From assembly GCA_963828825.1 (NCBI GenBank), contig CAWHGF010000002.1, positions 744,001-808,000 on the forward strand: a stretch of DNA of 64,000 bases. The letters run 5' to 3'. The position numbers and the translations under genes are program-made. This document shows, piece after piece, positions 62,687-64,000 of this stretch. The DNA is from Bog-473 sp963828825. Its GTDB lineage: Bacteria > Actinomycetota > Acidimicrobiia > Acidimicrobiales > RAAP-2. The notes under the pieces were generated by a model that saw nothing but the letters and a program-made list of their open reading frames with translations, was not told the origin of the DNA and did no database searches. Each line of letters opens with the position of its first letter. Position 1 is the first letter of the stretch.

Positions 62687-64000
62687 GGAGACCCCCACTG
62701 GGCCGCACTCTCGAGCGGTGGCGCGCCAGCCGCCACGCTTCGACACGGCAGTCCTCCGAACGGGGTGACACCCTCGTCGAGGTTCTTCTCGCGCTCGTCG
62801 TCCTCAGCATTGCTGGCCTTGCGCTCATCGGAGGATTCGCCACCGCGATCACCTTGTCGGCCCAACACCGACACCTGGCCTCGCTCGATTCCTCCGACCG
62901 GATCGCCACGAACACTGCAATCGCGGACGTCGAACAGGAAGCACAAACCTACGCGAATCAGCCGAATGACCCGTTCACCTGCCCCGACCCGTTCACGCCG
63001 ACTTTCCCCAATCTGACGGGCCAATTCCAGGTGACCGCACCCTCGCCCCTCTACTGGAACGGAACCTCGTGGCAGTCCGGCTGTATTGCCCACGCCGCCC
63101 AGCAATACACACTGACGATCTCCTCCGTATCGAACAATTTCACCACGGTGGAGACGACCGTGATCTCCGATCCGGCCGCTCCCCTGCCGAACAATGGCAA
63201 CGGTGTCGGTGTCGCGTACCAACTCGAGTGGGTGCAGCCAACGGCGGGCGGTACCGGTACGGCCTACGCACCGGTGTCTCCACAGCCTGAGGTCGCCGTC
63301 GAGGACAGCTCCGGGAACATCGTGACCAGTGACTTCTCCTCGGTGACGTTGTCGATCGTCTCGGGACCGGCCGGCGGCACCATCTCGAACACGTGCTCCG
63401 GGGCCGAGTCTTACGGAATCGTCCAATTCTCCGACTGCAGTATGAGCACCGCTGGGTCGTACCAAATCAAGGCGGTGGACTCGAATCCCAGTGTGTTGCC
63501 GACCTCAGCCGCCACCTACAGTGTGACTCCCGCGACGGCGGCAAAGATCGCGTTCATCTCGACCGCTGTGTCGGGCACGGCATCCAACAGCGCCACCCTG
63601 GGGCCGATCACCGTCCAGGAGCAGGACGCGTTCGGCAACCCCGTCCCGACAACGGCTCCGGTCACGGTCACCCTCAGCTCGAATTCGTCCGGCACGAACA
63701 AGTTCGCCGCGACCTCGGGTGGACCGGCCATCACGTCTGTCACCATCCCCGCCGGTTCCTCAAGCGCCCCCAGCTTCTACTACGGCGACGAGAAGGCGGG
63801 CACGCCGACCATCACCGCGGCGGCGACCGGACTGGTCTCGGGAACGCAATCCGAGACCATCGCGCCAACGACGGCCTCCCAACTCGCGATAACGAGCAGC
63901 CCGTTCAGCGCGGCTACCAACAGCAAGGCGACGACACCGTTCACAGTGACCCTCGAGGACACCTACGGCAACGCGACCACCAAGGCCAGCGCCACCACGG
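62683..64000 (+). CDS. Prepilin-like protein with repeated Ig-like domains (incomplete at window end)
   Basis: Starts at ATG 62683 in a four-base overlap with the previous gene; no stop before the window end. Residues 1-28 are a basic leader ending SSERG, followed by DTLVEVLLALVVLSIAGLAL, a prepilin helix with Glu at +5 but Asp instead of Phe at +1. After about residue 180, bacterial Ig-like (Big_1/invasin-like) modules recur: VAVEDSSGNIVTSDFSSVTL, ITVQEQDAFGNPVPTTAPVT, and FTVTLEDTYGNATTKASATT, each with V-x-D-x-x-GN-x-V spacing. Probably a large surface adhesin exported through a pilin-type pathway. Confidence 0.78.
   Translation, partial: MRRPPLGRTLERWRASRHASTRQSSERGDTLVEVLLALVVLSIAGLALIGGFATAITLSAQHRHLASLDSSDRIATNTAIADVEQEAQTYANQPNDPFTCPDPFTPTFPNLTGQFQVTAPSPLYWNGTSWQSGCIAHAAQQYTLTISSVSNNFTTVETTVISDPAAPLPNNGNGVGVAYQLEWVQPTAGGTGTAYAPVSPQPEVAVEDSSGNIVTSDFSSVTLSIVSGPAGGTISNTCSGAESYGIVQFSDCSMSTAGSYQIKAVDSNPSVLPTSAATYSVTPATAAKIAFISTAVSGTASNSATLGPITVQEQDAFGNPVPTTAPVTVTLSSNSSGTNKFAATSGGPAITSVTIPAGSSSAPSFYYGDEKAGTPTITAAATGLVSGTQSETIAPTTASQLAITSSPFSAATNSKATTPFTVTLEDTYGNATTKASATT

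Noticed and set aside
1..64000. CRISPR arrays, insertion sequences or toxin-antitoxin pairs
   Set aside because: No regularly spaced repeats, no transposase or Cas motifs, and the lone P-loop kinase has no antitoxin partner.

Overview
The window is high-GC DNA with an actinobacterial gene set: Lsr2, DUF1206, DUF2510 and DUF6458 proteins, a mycothiol-dependent maleylpyruvate isomerase-type enzyme, an SCO6745-type protein, GTG starts and many ATGA/GTGA start-stop overlaps. I read it as chromosomal DNA of an actinomycetote, probably an environmental or uncultured lineage. I see no rRNA, no complete tRNA, no CRISPR array and no integrase or transposase. The phylum is inferred from protein families, not from a marker gene.

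Layout. 1-3.1 kb: the N-terminal half of an AI-2E-type transporter cut by the window edge, a DUF1206 protein, two very small membrane proteins, and arsenate reductase preceded by a decayed aquaporin. 3.2-11.8 kb: three ABC exporters: a ruptured ATPase/permease pair, a PadR-controlled FtsX-type pair, and an intact ATPase/permease pair beside a histidine kinase relic. 11.8-31.6 kb: single genes (COG4705 membrane protein, LuxR regulator, MFS transporter, AhpD-like protein, SDR, P-loop kinase, HIT, Mug glycosylase, two VOC proteins, phosphotransferase, spermidine-synthase-like membrane protein) mixed with truncated or frameshifted genes. 32.1-36.3 kb: a two-gene unit of multidomain glycosyltransferase/methyltransferase proteins. 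37.1-46.8 kb: a dehydrogenase/SDR pair, a complete OpuC/ProU-type compatible-solute ABC importer whose ATPase is divergent from its permeases and binding protein, then an oxidoreductase cluster (SDR, DapB-fold reductase, phytanoyl-CoA dioxygenase-like protein, zinc alcohol dehydrogenase). 46.9-53.1 kb: secreted or membrane proteins for surface glycans (six-hairpin glycosidase-like protein, polytopic protein with a C-terminal Ig-like domain, GT2 relic, PIG-V-type mannosyltransferase). 54-56 kb: TauD-type dioxygenase and amidohydrolase. 56.2-60.6 kb: HtrA-like protease, DUF2510 membrane protein, Lsr2 and small proteins. 61.1-64.0 kb: two overlapping genes for prepilin-type surface proteins, the second with repeated Ig-like domains and running off the end.

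Two features stand out. First, about a dozen recognisable genes are broken by single-base frameshifts or a nonsense codon. Several breaks lie in homopolymers and several leave the whole downstream protein intact in the neighbouring frame, which suggests assembly indels for some of them. The aquaporin, DinB, Stf0, GT2 and histidine-kinase remnants look like true decay. Second, there is a concentration of surface-related functions (three-domain GT/MT proteins, PIG-V mannosyltransferase, glycosidase, adhesin-like pilins). The most novel candidates are the GT/MT pair at 32.1-36.2 kb and the prepilin/Ig-repeat pair at the right end.
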